Counted from the first letter of the stretch, positions 22,955-35,888 are shown. The stretch: DNA of 64,000 nt from Castanea sativa (GCF_040712315.1 NC_134016.1:22136390-22200389); one strand, 5' to 3'. Notes: generated by a model from the letters alone, not told the origin. Numbers and translations: made by a program.

Positions 22955-24855
22955 AATTAGTTTGACCCTTTTTCCTTCCACACCTTGGAAGAACCTTTTC
23001 ATTTAGCGAACTCTTGATCTAGCGGTGAGGGGGAAGAATTGAAACCGTTCAAGTTCGAAAGAAACATGAGGCCTTTGAGTAGATCTCCAAGAGGAGGAAG
23101 AGGGGATGGAAACTGTTTTGGTTTTCATATGAGATCATATTGTTGCTCTGTTGAGTGGCTAACCACTTATAGCAATTAGGTCGAGTATGTCCAGTCGCTC
23201 CATAGTGATGACAGAGATGTTACTTCTTTTGTTTAGACTTTTAGGTATTGCCCTTCTTAGCCTTAGGGTTTTTAGTTTCTTTCTTATCAAACTTGGGGGG
23301 TGCTTTTAAGATAGGTTTACCCTTGTTTATGTTCTCACTAGCTAAATCAGTTTTCACATAATTATTCTCAGATTCAACATAATTAGCAGGTGAAACAAAA
23401 ACAACGGTACTGGAAGAAGCAATACTAAGAGAAGCGAAATCATACCCTAAACCAGTTCGACCATAAGCAGATTTTTGAACACTAAGCATCTCATCAAGTT
23501 TTGCACTTGAACTCCTCTCCAATTGAGCTCTGACTTGGAATAACTCTGCCTCAAGCTTCTTGGTCTTCTCAGCCAAGAAATTGTTCTCAAATCTCAGTGC
23601 TCCAATGGTCTAATTTGCTTTGTCAAACTTCAAGGAGATTTCTTCTCGTTCAAGCTCCACATCACTGAGCTTCTTGGTGGCCAACCTATACAGTTTTTCA
23701 TGCTTTTCGGAGACCTTGTACAATTTATCATAGGCTGTATGGATGTCATTTTGTTCATCCATCTTCTCAAATTTAGACTCCACCAAGTCCTCTTCTTCAT
23801 TCACTTCTTCAATAATCCCCTTAGTAGGATGTACAATGGCAATGAAGGCATTCAGGATTCCATCATCCTTATTTCTTGAATCATCCTCAGGCTTGGTGTC
23901 ACTCAAGGTAGCAGCAAGGGCCTTGTTTTTCCCAGTAGTATTGAGATATGTTGGGCACTCTTGTTTCATGTTTCTAAAGCCTTGACACCCAAAGCACTTA
24001 GGTCCTGAGGGAACAGTGTACTGACCGCCATCTCTAGCCTTTTTCTTCCTTTATCTTGGCTCTTGAACTGTGACAAATTGGACTGCTTGCGGTCTTTGTC
24101 AAATCCTTTAACATTAGCATTTTTTATGAACTTTTTGAATTGCCTTGTGATGTAGGACTTCATCATAATATCTTCATCGTCAGAAGACTCATCGGTGTCA
24201 CTACTCTTGGTCTTTAGTGCCAAGCTCGTACCCTAACTTGATTTCCTAATCCTTGTCAAACCCAACTCATAGGTCTGCATATTGCTAATCAGCTCTGTCA
24301 AAAGAATTTTGTCAATATCCTTTGATTCCTCAATTCCGGTGATCTTGGCATGAAATCTCTCAAGTAGAGATCTGAGCACCTTTTTAAAAATCTTGGGTTC
24401 GAGAATGGTTTCCTCAAGATTAAAGGCTGAGTTCATTACGTCCTTAAGCTTAGCATAGAACTTATTGAACGACTCATCTTCTTCCATCTTTATCTCTTCG
24501 AAGCTTGTAGTAAGCCTCTGAAGTTTCAAATCCTTGACAACCTTGGTTCCCTTATAGGTGGTCTAAAGGATGGTCCATGCTTCCTTGGTAGTTTAGTAAA
24601 GGATATCTTCTTAAACTCCTCATTCATGACTGCACTGAATAACGCATTCAATGCCCTGCTATTGAAGTTAGTCACCTTGATCTTAGCATCATCCCAATCA
24701 GTCAGCACTTCCTTTGGCTTGGTCCAACCTATCTCTACAACTTGCCACTCTTTTTCATCTAATGACTGCAAGAAAACACTCATGCGTACTTTTCAGTATG
24801 CATAGTTAATGCCATCAAATAAAGGTGGTATAATCAATGATTGTCCTCTAACCAT
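22955..24855 (-). pseudogene. SIRE-like Gag, copy B
   Basis: Starts at ATG 24,855 (MVRGQSLIIPPLFDG) and soon hits a stop where copy A has Trp (NYAY*KVR). The core and coiled-coil-like part match copy A. The first knuckle also has Asn for His (GFRNMKQEC), so that loss predates the duplication. The second knuckle has Tyr for the second Cys (CHHYGATGH), a different lesion from copy A. Frameshifts occur near 24,600, 24,230 and 23,970. Confidence 0.8.
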
Positions 24856-24912
24856 GATAACAAGGGTCAATGGATCACACGGAAAAATTTAGAACTTAAT
24901 CAGAGTGTGTCT

Positions 24913-24924
24913 ACTCTGATACCA
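24913..24924 (-). other. Primer-binding site, copy B
   Basis: The minus strand reads TGGTATCAGAGT next to the LTR: 11 of 12 bases of the initiator Met-tRNA type site. Confidence 0.85.
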
Positions 24925-24926
24925 CT

Positions 24927-25935
24927 TGATAGGCCAAGAATGTATTGATCCCTTGTGATAAATTAACCAATTAATTAGCCAAGTTAATTAATTAATTCAA
25001 TTAACATGCAAAACACGTGTTAGCACAAACAAATCATCAACTAAGTTAAATGTAGTGGAAAATAAAGTTGACACAGTAATTTCTTTACGAACGGGAAAAA
25101 CCTCCAAGGCAAAAACCTCACCAGGTGATTTTAAGGTCACCACTCTCGAGAATCCACTATTATCATAACAAGCGGTTACAAGTAAAGGAATCCTAGTACT
25201 TTATACCAACCTATAGTTGAACTCTTACCCCAATACACAATTGGGCTTGTTCTGTAGTGACAATATCTCATTTTCAATGCACAGCTCCCAGTACATGACT
25301 AACCAATCGATGCGCGGATCCCAGTATGCAGCTTACTCACAAACTTGAGAAGGATGTTGGCTGCAAAGTTCTTCAGTTCATCAACCCGATGAAGATCACA
25401 AAGCTCCTTAATTACAAAACCCTACAGTGTACAAACGCAGCAGCTTCTTCAAGAGAAAGATGAACTAGGACATATGTCTTCGGTCACAATATGCTTGATA
25501 AAAACCTTTGTCTCACTCTTGCATAACCTTTGACGACCCTTAAAATAATCATTATATATGTTTAGGGTTGTGAGAAAAGAAGGCCTAAACACATGTACAT
25601 GGATATGTGTGAAATCAGATTTGAAAAATTGATTTTCGTAAATCTCGATAGATAGGTTATCTATCGAGCAATTGTCGAGCATCGAGCTAAAGATCTCTTT
25701 TAAACATCAATAGATGCTATTTGCCAAGTTAGCTGTTGAGTTTTAAAATCCAGCACTTCTTCACTTGTTTCTTGGACAAATTTGCATGGCTTCAATACTT
25801 GGACTTGAACTCTTATTCCTTGAAGTATTAAACATATCCTAGATTTATCCAATTACAAGTAAAATCCGTTTTGTCATAAGATTAGCCAATTCTAAATGAC
25901 ATATATTCTTAACATGATTCACATATGTCCTAACA
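24927..25935 (-). mobile_element. 5' LTR of pol-less retroelement, copy B
   Basis: 1,009 bp, edges tgataggcc…cctaaca, the same length as the copy A LTR. The U3 palindrome is at 25,644-25,668 and the TATA box at 25,551-25,560. The flanking bases on the right (cctccaaaat) equal those of copy A, as expected for duplicates of one insertion. Confidence 0.88.
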
Positions 25936-26202
25936 CCTCCAAAATATTATAAGACTGGATTTTATTTTTCCTACTAAGTAACGTTGGATTTACTATATAA
26001 ATTATACTCTCTCTCTCTAAAATCATGAATCATAAAAAATAAAAAACATGGAATCTCCTTGTAATGGAATGTATATAATCTGCATTGGAGCTTTGTTTTG
26101 AACTAGAAGATCTATCACATAAGTATTAAATGATATATTTTAATACCTAAAAAAAAAAAAAAACATAAATCGACGATATCGCTTTCTTAGGTTATCAACT
26201 TT

Positions 26203-28018
26203 GGGGCGGGCTCCCCTCCCGTTATAACATCTCCAGTTCTCTCATGTTTTTACACCGATGAAAGACACGTGGCAAGCAGCAAATCCTAAGGTTAGAAAAA
26301 TCACACGTCAAATACCACTTTTTTCTCTCAATTTTTTGTCTTTCCTTTTCCTTCGCATCTTTCCCCAACATCCCCACCCTAAACGGACCTCACCTACTTG
26401 AGCATCAGATGCTTCCAGATTCGCAGATCGGAACTTGATGGCAATGGGTTTGGACTAAAACTGTGGGTTTCACAGTTATGATTGGCATAGCAAAACAAGA
26501 AACCATGGCTGTTTGGATTGACACGGTGGGTTTCATGGCTATGCCGCTATGAGCATCGAGGCTCATTCTGGTGGAGGGATGTGAAATTGAGGTCCTCCGG
26601 CGAGCTTGGGGAGGTGAGACATCGGGTTTGATATGGATTTCTGGCCGTGGGAATTCCGATGGGTTGTGGGTTTGGCATGTGACGTCTTTTTTTTTTTTTT
26701 TTTGATAAGCGCATGAGACTTCTGAATATGCTTTGAAAGCTGTGAAAGAATCAGCCATGGAAGCTTTGAAAGCTTCCTCTCCTTCTTCAAAGCTTTGAAA
26801 GCAGCCATGATGTTCTTCTCTAATCTTTTATTCCATAATTTTTTTTTATTCATTTATCCAATTAATTGGCTTTTCTCTTCACATTCAAATCACAATTTAA
26901 TAAAACCCAAATCAAAGACCCAATTCATTGTTCTGTTCTCATAAAAAAAAAAAAAAAAAAATCGTTGTTCTGTTCTCCAGCAAAAGTTGTTCCATCAAGC
27001 TTTGAAGCTCTTGAAAGAGTTCTTCAGCTTCCTAGATATGGGTCTGGTGTGGCTGATCATTTTGTGATAGTGGAAACCATCAAAATATGATTTTGAAAGA
27101 TCATTTTTCGTAACAGTTGATCGAAGCAAACCCAGAAAAAATTTATGTGGCGTTCGGTACGGGAAATTCACATTACTCTTGCATCTAGATTCTCAAGAAT
27201 GTGATTTCCAGGAATGTGATTCCTAAGAATGTAGCTATTCCTATGTTTGGTTTTATTGGGAGATTCTCAGGAATGTGAGATGATAATGTTTGGTGTATTC
27301 TTAGGAATCTTAAATTATTTATTTGTTTTTCCCATTTTGTCTTTAGATTTGAATGTGAAGTACCAAGCCCATTAAAAAAAAAATCTTCCTTTAAATAAAA
27401 AAAAAAATATAAACTATTAATTAGTCCTTTAAAAAAATATCTTACTCTAAATAGATAGATAAAAAACATTATATAAACTATCAATTAGCAACACATTCAT
27501 TAAAATTGTGATCTAACGTTTCAAAATGACAAGAATAATACAAAAATAACTATTAGCAGAGTTATTTATCCTGTTTATGTTGTTTTGACGGGAAAAGATA
27601 AAGACAAGAGAGAAGATATTGATAATTTGTTTTATAGTTTATCTTAATTGCTTAAATGATAAGGAAAAAGGGTTAAAATTGTCAATTTATAAAAAATACA
27701 ATTTCTTTTAAGTTTGGGAATCTGGATTCCCATATGTTTTAAAGAGAATCCACATTCCCACTGAGAGGGGTTTAAGGATTCCCCTGGCATCTGATTCCCT
27801 AGTGTAATTTGCAACCAAACATGGGAATCTTTAAACATTCCTGGGAATCCTAAAACATTACCCCGTACCAAACGCATTGAAAACTGAAAAGAATTAAAAG
27901 GGAGAGAACATTATGTGGCTTATTTATAACCGTAGGATTTGTTGCTTGCCACGTGTCTTTCATTGGTGTAAAAACATGAGAAAACTGGAGATATTATAAC
28001 GGGAGGGGAGCCCGCCCC
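26203..28018. mobile_element. Mutator-like element (MULE), non-autonomous
   Basis: 1,816 bp with terminal inverted repeats of roughly 90 bp (ggggcgggctcccctcccg at the left; its reverse complement at the right, few mismatches). It is flanked by a perfect 9-bp duplication atcaacttt (26,194-26,202 and 28,019-28,027). The single site is intact in copy A at 16,210-16,218. Nine-base duplications with long inverted repeats are the Mutator signature. No transposase is seen. The interior has a Ser/Lys-coding-like stretch with AAAGCTTT words (about 26,735-26,810) and a nested MITE; no captured gene could be named. Confidence 0.9.
27150..27874. mobile_element. MITE nested in the Mutator-like element
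   Basis: About 725 bp with ends gcgttcggtacggg and ccccgtaccaaacgc (inverted repeats). The subterminal zones have repeated 'gaatgtgattcc' and 'gggaatctggattccc' words in opposite orientation. The target duplication is not clear. The end sequence is of a kind seen in plant PIF/Harbinger- or hAT-type MITEs; class unresolved. Confidence 0.65.
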
Positions 28019-28170
28019 ATCAACTTTTCAATGGCGTCAAAATATATATACTCCATGTGATTCATACAATCATGTTGAAGGATTTTTTTATAAGTAGATT
28101 ACGTGAATTTTTGTTACTATTAGATAATATATAGCGACCTACTAGCAAGATAAATTGTAATAACTTTTTA

Positions 28171-29005
28171 TCAAAAAAATGTAACAAGTTAGAAAATTTA
28201 AAGATTTAACTAATTTTTTTTCTCAAATAAAAAAAAAACTAATTTTTTAAAAATATCTGGTTTAATAATGAAACTACATCTTAGGAGAATTTTATGTAAT
28301 TTACCTCAAAATTGTTATTAAAAGAAAATAGTAATCAAATATAAAAAAAATAATGTGAGACATATTTTTAGCATTGCTTATTAATAATCCCTCCTCCCCT
28401 AGCTAGAAGTTTTTGCTATGACCCTAACCTTGTGAATCTTATGTTAAAATTAACCTAGGGTCATAGTTTTATAGATCTATAACGTACCTCGCAAAACCAA
28501 CTAATAGTAGCTTTTTGTAAAACTTGTTCAACAATGGCCAAAAAAATAGTCAATTGTTTTATTGACATCCTTTAAGTTTTCTGACAAGTTGATAATATTA
28601 CTTTTAAAATAAATATAAAGCTAAAATACTATTTTTGTTCCTGCATTTTAAGGTCATTATTAATTTGGTTCCTATGTTTTGGTTATAGTCAATTTAGTTC
28701 TTATATTTTGGTAGCGTTTAAATTGGCTCATGTTATTTTCAACTTGCAATCAATTTAGTCCATATTATTTTCAATTTACAATCATTCTCGATCCAGATTT
28801 AAATTTTGTTTAGTAACTATGTTGATATTTATGTCTACCTAAGTTGGAGATTTTTATATTATTGATTTGCGTTTTTGTGTTTAGTTACTAAGAAAGTGCA
28901 AAAAGGCAATAAAATTTGCAATTTGATGCTAGGGACCAAATTAATTAACCGAACGTTGAAAATAACATAAATCGAATTTATCCTTACTAAAATATAGGGA
29001 ACAAA
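28171..29005. repeat. AT-rich flank of the duplicated unit, third copy, left part
   Basis: Matches 1 to about 805 and, with the hAT-like element removed, 16,361 to about 18,045. It stops abruptly near 29,005 inside gggaNcaaaat. Homology with the other copies resumes only at 37,062, and about 1.06 kb present in copies A and B is missing between these points. Confidence 0.85.
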
Positions 29006-30179
29006 ATACAATGAAAAGGAAGGCTTGCTATACGAAGAAAGAGAGAACAGTGTTTGTAATCATAAGCCATTAAAGCCACAGAGTTTCCTACCTGCACCGG
29101 TCCCCTCGCCATACTTCGACTACCAGAACTGCAGACGCACAATCTCTTCCTCTCTGATTCTCTTTCTCCTTCGAAAAATTCAGTTGTTCTCTCTATCTTT
29201 CTTAAAAGCTAAAACCCATTGAAAGTATGGAGGGAAGGTGTTTTCTTTTGTCTTGAATGAGTGGGTTTAACATTCAGGGGAGTGAGGACCACCACCATGT
29301 CAGACCATCACCCACCTTCAACCCATCCCCTTGCCACTGATATATACTGCCTGAACCACTACTAGTACAGTTTCTTTAAACAATAAAAAATTTGTATCAA
29401 ATATGATTTAGGTTTTGTTATTTTGGGTTGATTGTTATTAATTTAGGCATTTGAGCTATTGGTTTTGATTAAGGTCGAATGATGAAGAAAGAAAGGGCAA
29501 GATCAAAGACATTTGAAATCCATTTAGCTTAGGGTTGACAACCATTAAAGGTATTGCCGAGAAACAAGGAATTTTCTTTTGCTTAAACGTTTTTGGTTGT
29601 CATCCTATGTGATGTTGTTCTTTTCTTCTTCTTATTTCAATTTCATTCTTTGAATCTTATTTGGTTTTTTTATCATTTATTTTTTAATTCCTTTTTATTT
29701 TGGTATAAATTTTTTTTCTTCAAAATTTCGTATCTACTGGTTTGGATGTCAATGTTAACTTTCTAGGTTGATGAATATTCCAAATTTGGTTGATTGTTGC
29801 ACACCAACTGTTTGATTTGTCTTGCCTTTTTCTATTCTAATTGTTGTTTGGGATGTACAATTGTATTCTTTTGTTTTTCTATTTGTCTCTAGGAGACAAG
29901 AACGGGGCACCCTAGAACTCAATCAAAGGTCTATTTCTACCTTCCTTTATATTTGTCTTTCTAAGTACAAAAATTGTGACATGTGTTCTTGGTTATTATT
30001 TAACCAATTCATCTCTCTCTCTCTCTCTCTCGGTTGCTACCTCTTTCTCTCTCTTAAACTCTTCAGCATCCCTTAATTTAACACACACTTTTGTGTTTTT
30101 CTCCTTTATTGATTGCTGCATCTCTCTCTTTGTTTCTTTCAGTTCATTTTTTTTCTAGGTACTGAGTTTGTGATCGGCA

Positions 30180-30720
30180 ATGTTTAAGGGAACACAGGCT
30201 AGAGTAAATCAAAGCTTCAACTTTACAGGTTACTAACCCAAAGGAGGAACAACCACCGGCCAATGAATATCAAAACCTTTATCTAAGAGGTACAAAATAC
30301 TAACTTTGTTTGTTCATTTTTTGCTGTTGTTTGCTAATCAAAGTGGTTTGCTTGTTTTGCTTTGATATCTTTATTGATTGAGATATTTACTGGCCGACAC
30401 CGTTTCTATAATTTATAACTTGGTCTTTATGTGAGTGGTTTGAATATGTTATATGCTGATGTGATTAAGAAAAATTATCAAATTTGATACTATTTGGATC
30501 TTAAGGTTAAGCCTGAGTTGATTAAATAATCTGCTTTTATTGGGCATGTAGAAAGATATGTGAGGGAGAAGCTTAACTAAAAGATTGAGCTCTTCCAAGT
30601 CACCAGCAATCAACAACGCAAACCCATGTATCGAAGTGGAATGAGTCACAATCAAAATGCCAGTGCAAGTGAAACTTTTGTAGTGGATTCGCATTGCAAA
30701 GAGCCCAAGAGTAGGAATAT
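30180..30720 (+). other. Exon-like segments inside Helitron 1
   Basis: Two stretches are richer in G+C and more codon-like than their surroundings: about 30,180-30,290, and about 30,620-30,715 (readable as MYRSGMSHNQNASASETF…). They lie between T-rich intron-like sequence. They could be remains of a host gene captured by the Helitron. I do not recognise the parent gene, and the boundaries are uncertain. Confidence 0.3.
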
Positions 30721-32608
30721 ATTTTATTTTGAATCCATAATGTTTGATAAAATGCTTGAAAGAAAATTGATTAATTATATTTCTATCTTGATGACTTTAT
30801 ACTTTATTTTCATTTGTTTTGCATTTTGTTTGGGAATAGAAATAATTACATTTGGGAAAAGTTGATTGAAAGCACAACAGTTGTAGATACATAGCTTACA
30901 TTCATTGGGTTTTCTTTGTTGTTGTTCATGCCAATGTTGGTTTTATGATGTATTAGCTTCTAATTGACATAGGTGGAAACAAATTAACTTACTTATGGAT
31001 AAGAAAGTGATTATATTTTAAAGGTGAATAATTTGTCTTTAACCATTGAGGGTTGAGGATAATTTGAAAGAAAATTTTTAAAGGGATTACCCCAATCTAC
31101 ACATATTATATATGCCCTACTTAATGAAGACTTTTGACATATAGACCAATGGAAGCAAATTTTTAAGTTTTTACTTTGAAGAAGAAGAAGACAATATATT
31201 GCAATAATTATTATATTTAGTTTCACTAATATTTGTTATTAATGATTTCTTTTTCAGGCATAGTGGCTATAAAAACTGCATTATCAAAACTTTTGGTTTT
31301 GTATTGCTTTACAAGTGCAATCTGTGTAGGATAGTCAAGCTCCTTTGTTTGACTTGCTCTTCCTTTACGTTTAAAAAGGTACTAATGAATCTATAATACT
31401 ATATGCCTCCTAATGCAGTTTAGGTCGTATGTAAGGTTTGTTGTAAGAAGATCATAATTAGTTCAAGAAGTAAGACGAAGAGCTTTTGGCTTTCGGTCAA
31501 TTTCTTCTCTATCTATGTCAATTCAATATCTTAGATTTTTTTCTTTAAAAACCAGGTTTGGCAAATGGCATATAGAATTGAAAGAGACTCTATATTCTCC
31601 CAGCCAATAAGACTTTTGAATTAAGTGCCACATTAGTTTACCTCTCTCCTCAACCTGTTTTTAGCATGCCTATACTATTACAAAATCTCCTCTAATCTGT
31701 TGACATTTGGTATTTCTGTCTCCATTCTTTCCCATACATCTGATCATTTTGCTATGAACTCATTTGGTTGATAATATTTAGGCTCTAAAAACTGTTTGTT
31801 TTGTTTATTTTTCCATAAGGGTTATGTTAGTTAGAACAAATGACTATATTTACCAGGTGTTCGATAAAAGGCTTCCAATAGGTATTTATTTTTTAGTCCT
31901 CATTTGGTTCATCTTCTTTTGTTTCTATATAGTTACATCTCCTGTGGTGAAGCTTAAATGCTCTAAAACATTGAAAGAGAATCGCAAGTAGTATATGTAG
32001 TTAGTGCTTCCTAAGTCCAACACATTTTCCCTTTTGTTTTTCTTAAGGATAGTCAGTGCTGTCTTTATCTATCTTCAATTGAATTGGTGCTTCCTTTTTT
32101 GTTTTATTGAAGTCATTTACAATTCAGGGAGCCAAGGACAAATTTTATGTTAATGGAAAATTATTTTGATGCTGCATGTAACTACAATTTTTTTTGGCTG
32201 AATGACAAGTAGTGTTGCCCTTATATAACTTCAAGTGAGTTGATGCTTCTTTCTTTCTTTATTGAAGTCATCTACAATTTCTAGAGTCAAGGATAAATGT
32301 AATGTTGCTAGAAAATTGTATTAATGCAACATGTAACTAATTGTGAATGTCATTGGTAGATTAAACAATTATAATTTACTTATCCCCAAAAAAAGAGCAA
32401 TTCTAATTGAAAATTTATCTATAATTATATTTTTGAATGGATAAAAAGGATTATTTCATGTTATTACTTTCAAATAAGTTTAACATTCTACTTAACCTTC
32501 TCATATATTATTCATATTAATTTATTCACATTTATGCCTAAAAGTTGGGTGTTGATATTACTTATCAAAAAAAAAAAAAGAAGTTGGATGTTGATATTGA
32601 TTTTGCAG

Positions 32609-32761
32609 CTTCATATAGGTATTGAAAACAGTGTTAACCGTGTTGATGACTCTATAGTTGACATCAAATGCTCTAATATAGCTGATGTTACTATTGAAAA
32701 GTCTTTTGATGGTTCATAAGATAGTGAATCTTCTGAGTGCTTCAAATGCCCTTTAGAGAAG
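32609..32761 (+). pseudogene. Captured exon in Helitron 1
   Basis: 153 bp, exactly 51 codons, bounded by ttttgcag on the left and gtaatt on the right as in a plant exon. The frame that spans it reads LHIGIENSVNRVDDSIVD… and is open apart from one TAA near codon 37, then continues to SECFKCPLEK. The preceding T-rich sequence fits an intron. The source gene is not recognised. Confidence 0.45.
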
Positions 32762-33702
32762 GTAATTCTTTCATTCCTTTGGCATAGAGTGTCTATAAAG
32801 ATGTGGTTTGTCGCAACTCCAATATGTTAGTACTATCAAGTTTGCAACACAATGGTTCACCAAGTAATATTGCTACAATAATTTGATACTTTTTAGCTAC
32901 TCTTTATTTTAGTGACTATGACAACTAAAATAAGTTAGTAATCTAACTTGCTGCCTCCTTTAAGTCCTTAGCAAAGATTGACTAAATTTTATTGCTTTAT
33001 AATTAATATTTTGGTCTCTTTTGTAGTAAAACCAAAATGTCTTCCAGGAGGCAATTTCATTAAATTATTAGTAGGTTATTCTACTATAGTTCAAATTACC
33101 ACTCAAAGGTCTAATAGTTTTTAATATAATCTTAGGCTTTTATTTATGACCTTCACAATGAGTTCCAATCATGATTTGCATGTCTCAAACTGCAGAGAAT
33201 GATGAAGTAATTGATGTACTACACTATATTACTTTTGAAATGGTGTGAGCTTAATGACACTATGCATGCTTTCCCCATGGAGGTTAAGTTGCACCATTGC
33301 TATGTTCCTGCTACTGGTGTACAGGTCTATTATATTGGATTGCTACATTGTTCAAGAGCTACTATTGCATTAAGGCTGCATCAATCAAGTATTACTATTT
33401 TATTTAGTGATGAAATACTCATTGATGTAATAATTACTGTAATAATTAATCAATAGTTGAAATTTACAAGAGATGTGAAATGATTCATATTTTTCCCTTT
33501 TGCTTTTTTCTTTCTATACATTGTATAATACATTTGATTAATCAAATTTATGATTCTCTTTTTTTCTATTTTTTTTCTTATTATTTCTTCCTTCTCTCTA
33601 GTTAAGTTTCTTTCTTAGGAAAACATTTAAAGAATATTAGTTGTTTTGTAAGGAATACATTTAAAGATAGAACATAACAAATAAATAAAATAAAATATTC
33701 AC

Positions 33703-33727
33703 GCGCATTGCGCAGGTAAAAAGCTAG
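33703..33727 (+). other. Helitron 1 terminal hairpin and CTAG end
   Basis: A four-base-pair GCGC stem with ATT loop, then aggtaaaaag, then CTAG. It is a decayed version of the seven-base-pair hairpin at 37,034-37,050. Confidence 0.65.
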
Positions 33728-34246
33728 CTATATATAATAGCAGAAACTTTTTCCTATAATTAAGGAGGTGCTGCCATGTAGGAAAAAAGCCTATCTGAAA
33801 TTCTGCCACTTTCACAATTTAAAGATGATAAATTATACTGTTTCACAATATTAAAACACTGTTTTATAGTTTTTCCTATTAAAATAAAATAACTGTTTGA
33901 AATACACGAATACTCCAAAAGAAAAACTTGCGATACAGAGATAGAGAAGGAGAAAAAAAAAAAAAAAACTTACGACACAAATATAGACCACTGTCTGTTC
34001 CCTCACCGGACTTCAACAACCGCCACGTTTATAGTTAAACCTAACCAAAAGCCTGATCAATACACCTTTTGAAAGCCCGATCATTACACCCGTATAAGGG
34101 AAAACAAAAACATAAAAACCCAAACAAACGGTTTAAGGATTTTGAGAATCTCGCCCTTGATCAACCCTTCAAGGAGATATGTAATGTTGAATTAATAAAC
34201 AAAGAGACGGGGAGAAAGAGAACAATAGAGAGAGATTTGGTCAGGC

Positions 34247-34322
<76 letters not shown>
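34247..34322. repeat. (GA)n microsatellite, about 75 bp
   Basis: A long uninterrupted AG run inside Helitron 2. It produces a spurious Arg-Glu repeat reading frame. It may descend from a CT/GA-rich gene leader captured by the Helitron. Confidence 0.9.
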
Positions 34323-34327
<5 letters not shown>

Positions 34328-34519
34328 TGAGAAGACAGTCAGGCCTCTGCCACCATCAGATTTGTATCCCCCACCGGTTAGTCTATGTTTTTTGGTTCTT
34401 TAAATTTGGGTTTAAATATGATTTAGATCTGGGTATTTTGATTGGATTGGATTGTATTGGATTGGATTGCATTCAGGTTTTGAACTTTAATGTAATATAA
34501 AATTCGACATAGAATGAAC

Positions 34520-35883
34520 TGTTGGGGTTGATGCCCTAAAATCCAATTTATTGGCATGTCATAAATAATTAAATTGTTTAATTATATGAGACTATTTATA
34601 AATGAACTAATGGGACATTATCTTAGTCCATGAGATGCATTGTATGTGATTTATTCATAGAAGATGTAAATCACAAGTTCCTTGTAAACTCAAAATGTAG
34701 TTCGTAGTTGGTGATGAAATTGGGCGTTTCATTTGCGAAGACTATAACATATCAACTAAGATGATTTATCTTGATCATGGAAATGAAGACTTCTAGTTGG
34801 TATGTTGATATGTTTTAAGAGTTAAGACATATTGAACTGGACCGCTGTGAGATTTATTATTCTTCCAACGACTGTCAAATGAATAATAAACTCATGACTT
34901 ATATTTGCATGAACTCTTAATCCTGAGAGAATAATGGACTTGATCATGAGGTGTAGGTTGCTTTGATATATCAGGAGTGAGATCTATAGTTACGGCCAAA
35001 ACCTCAATATGTTGGGCAACCACATTTAGTGTTGATGAAACATATATTCTTAAGATGGAATTCATAGTCTCTTAACGGAGATACTAAATATTCCCTTGAG
35101 ATAAGTTTAATGGGTTTGTTATTTAGAGAGTTAGGCCTAACCACTTTATTAAGGAGTTACTAAAGTATATGTTTATGGAATTGGATTTCATAAATATATA
35201 ATGAATAACTTAAAGGATTAAGCCGGGTACTCAAGGATAAGATGTAGTAATTTACAAAGTGGCAGTCTACATTTATGACTTTGTGTTATTACAAATATTT
35301 TATGAAGGAGTTGCATTACAATAAAGTCTTGGGATATAATTTATAAATAAGGCCTAGAATGCAACTATATTTATATAGTGGTATTAAATATAGTTAATGG
35401 TAACTTTGGACTTGTCAAGAGTTGACAAAAAAGCTCAAGGCCTATTGGAGCTAGTGTCTTATTGGTCACTTTTGGTCCCACTCCAAGCCACACATTTAAG
35501 CCCAATTGGAAAGGCCTAAAAGGCTAGCCCAATTAGATAATCAGTTAGATACAAAGGGAGAAACATACAGTATTTTCTGTAGAGATAATTGGAAGAACAT
35601 TATTGCCAAGTGGTGTAAGAAGTGTTAGACACTTTGACATTCTCCCTTAATAAACTGATTGAGAGACCACACATCTTGGGCGTTAGTGGAATTGGAGTGA
35701 AGATTGAAAGTGTTCCTAAGTGATTTTGATTTTCGGTTTTGAAATTCACCGCTCCAAAGTACACTCTCTTGTTCTTAATTCTAAAACTTACATAGTGCAT
35801 GTTATCGATTGTGTATGAAGTAGATTCGTTAAATTTCTACTACGTATGTTTTGTATGCGATACAAACACGTGATTTTCCAACA
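34520..35883 (+). mobile_element. Solo LTR of copia family 'TGTTGGGG' in Helitron 2
   Basis: 1,364 bp, TGTTGGGG…TTCCAACA, flanked by a perfect 5-bp duplication tgaac (34,515-34,519 and 35,884-35,888). Plus orientation, the reverse of the copies at 3,627, 47,012 and 60,790. Confidence 0.93.
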
Positions 35884-35888
35884 TGAAC

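Larger units (their letters stand above)
19534..25935 (-). mobile_element. Pol-less SIRE-like LTR retroelement, copy B (3' truncated)
   Basis: Second duplicated copy, minus strand: 5' LTR 24,927-25,935, primer-binding site, gag, noncoding middle, env-position ORF, truncated at the half-MITE junction. It has no large private insertion within this span, so it is the best reference for copy A. At 19,613-19,626 it preserves the empty target of the LINE. Confidence 0.82.
25936..28170. repeat. Tail of the duplicated unit, copy B, with Mutator-like insertion
   Basis: Homologous to 15,659-16,360. It lacks the copy A MITE but contains the 1.8-kb element at 26,203-28,018. No host gene seen. Confidence 0.82.
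29005..33727 (+). mobile_element. Helitron 1, 5' truncated, with captured gene-like segments
   Basis: The 3' end has the Helitron signature: a GC hairpin gcgc-att-gcgc (33,703-33,713) followed 10 bp later by CTAG (33,724-33,727). The left end has no TC start. Its first bases align with about 33,901 of Helitron 2, so roughly 175 bp of terminus is gone, probably in the same deletion that removed about 1 kb of host flank. The interior has intron-like and exon-like stretches (see 30,180-30,720 and 32,609-32,761) but no Rep/helicase, so it is non-autonomous. Confidence 0.62.

Noticed and set aside
33211..33456. 81-residue frame in Helitron 1
   Set aside because: Possible exon material, but no splice-bounded block or codon bias convincing enough to list separately.
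34069..34500. 143-residue open frame with a long Arg-Glu repeat
   Set aside because: The repeat is a translated (GA)n microsatellite inside a Helitron; the flanks have no protein-like signal.
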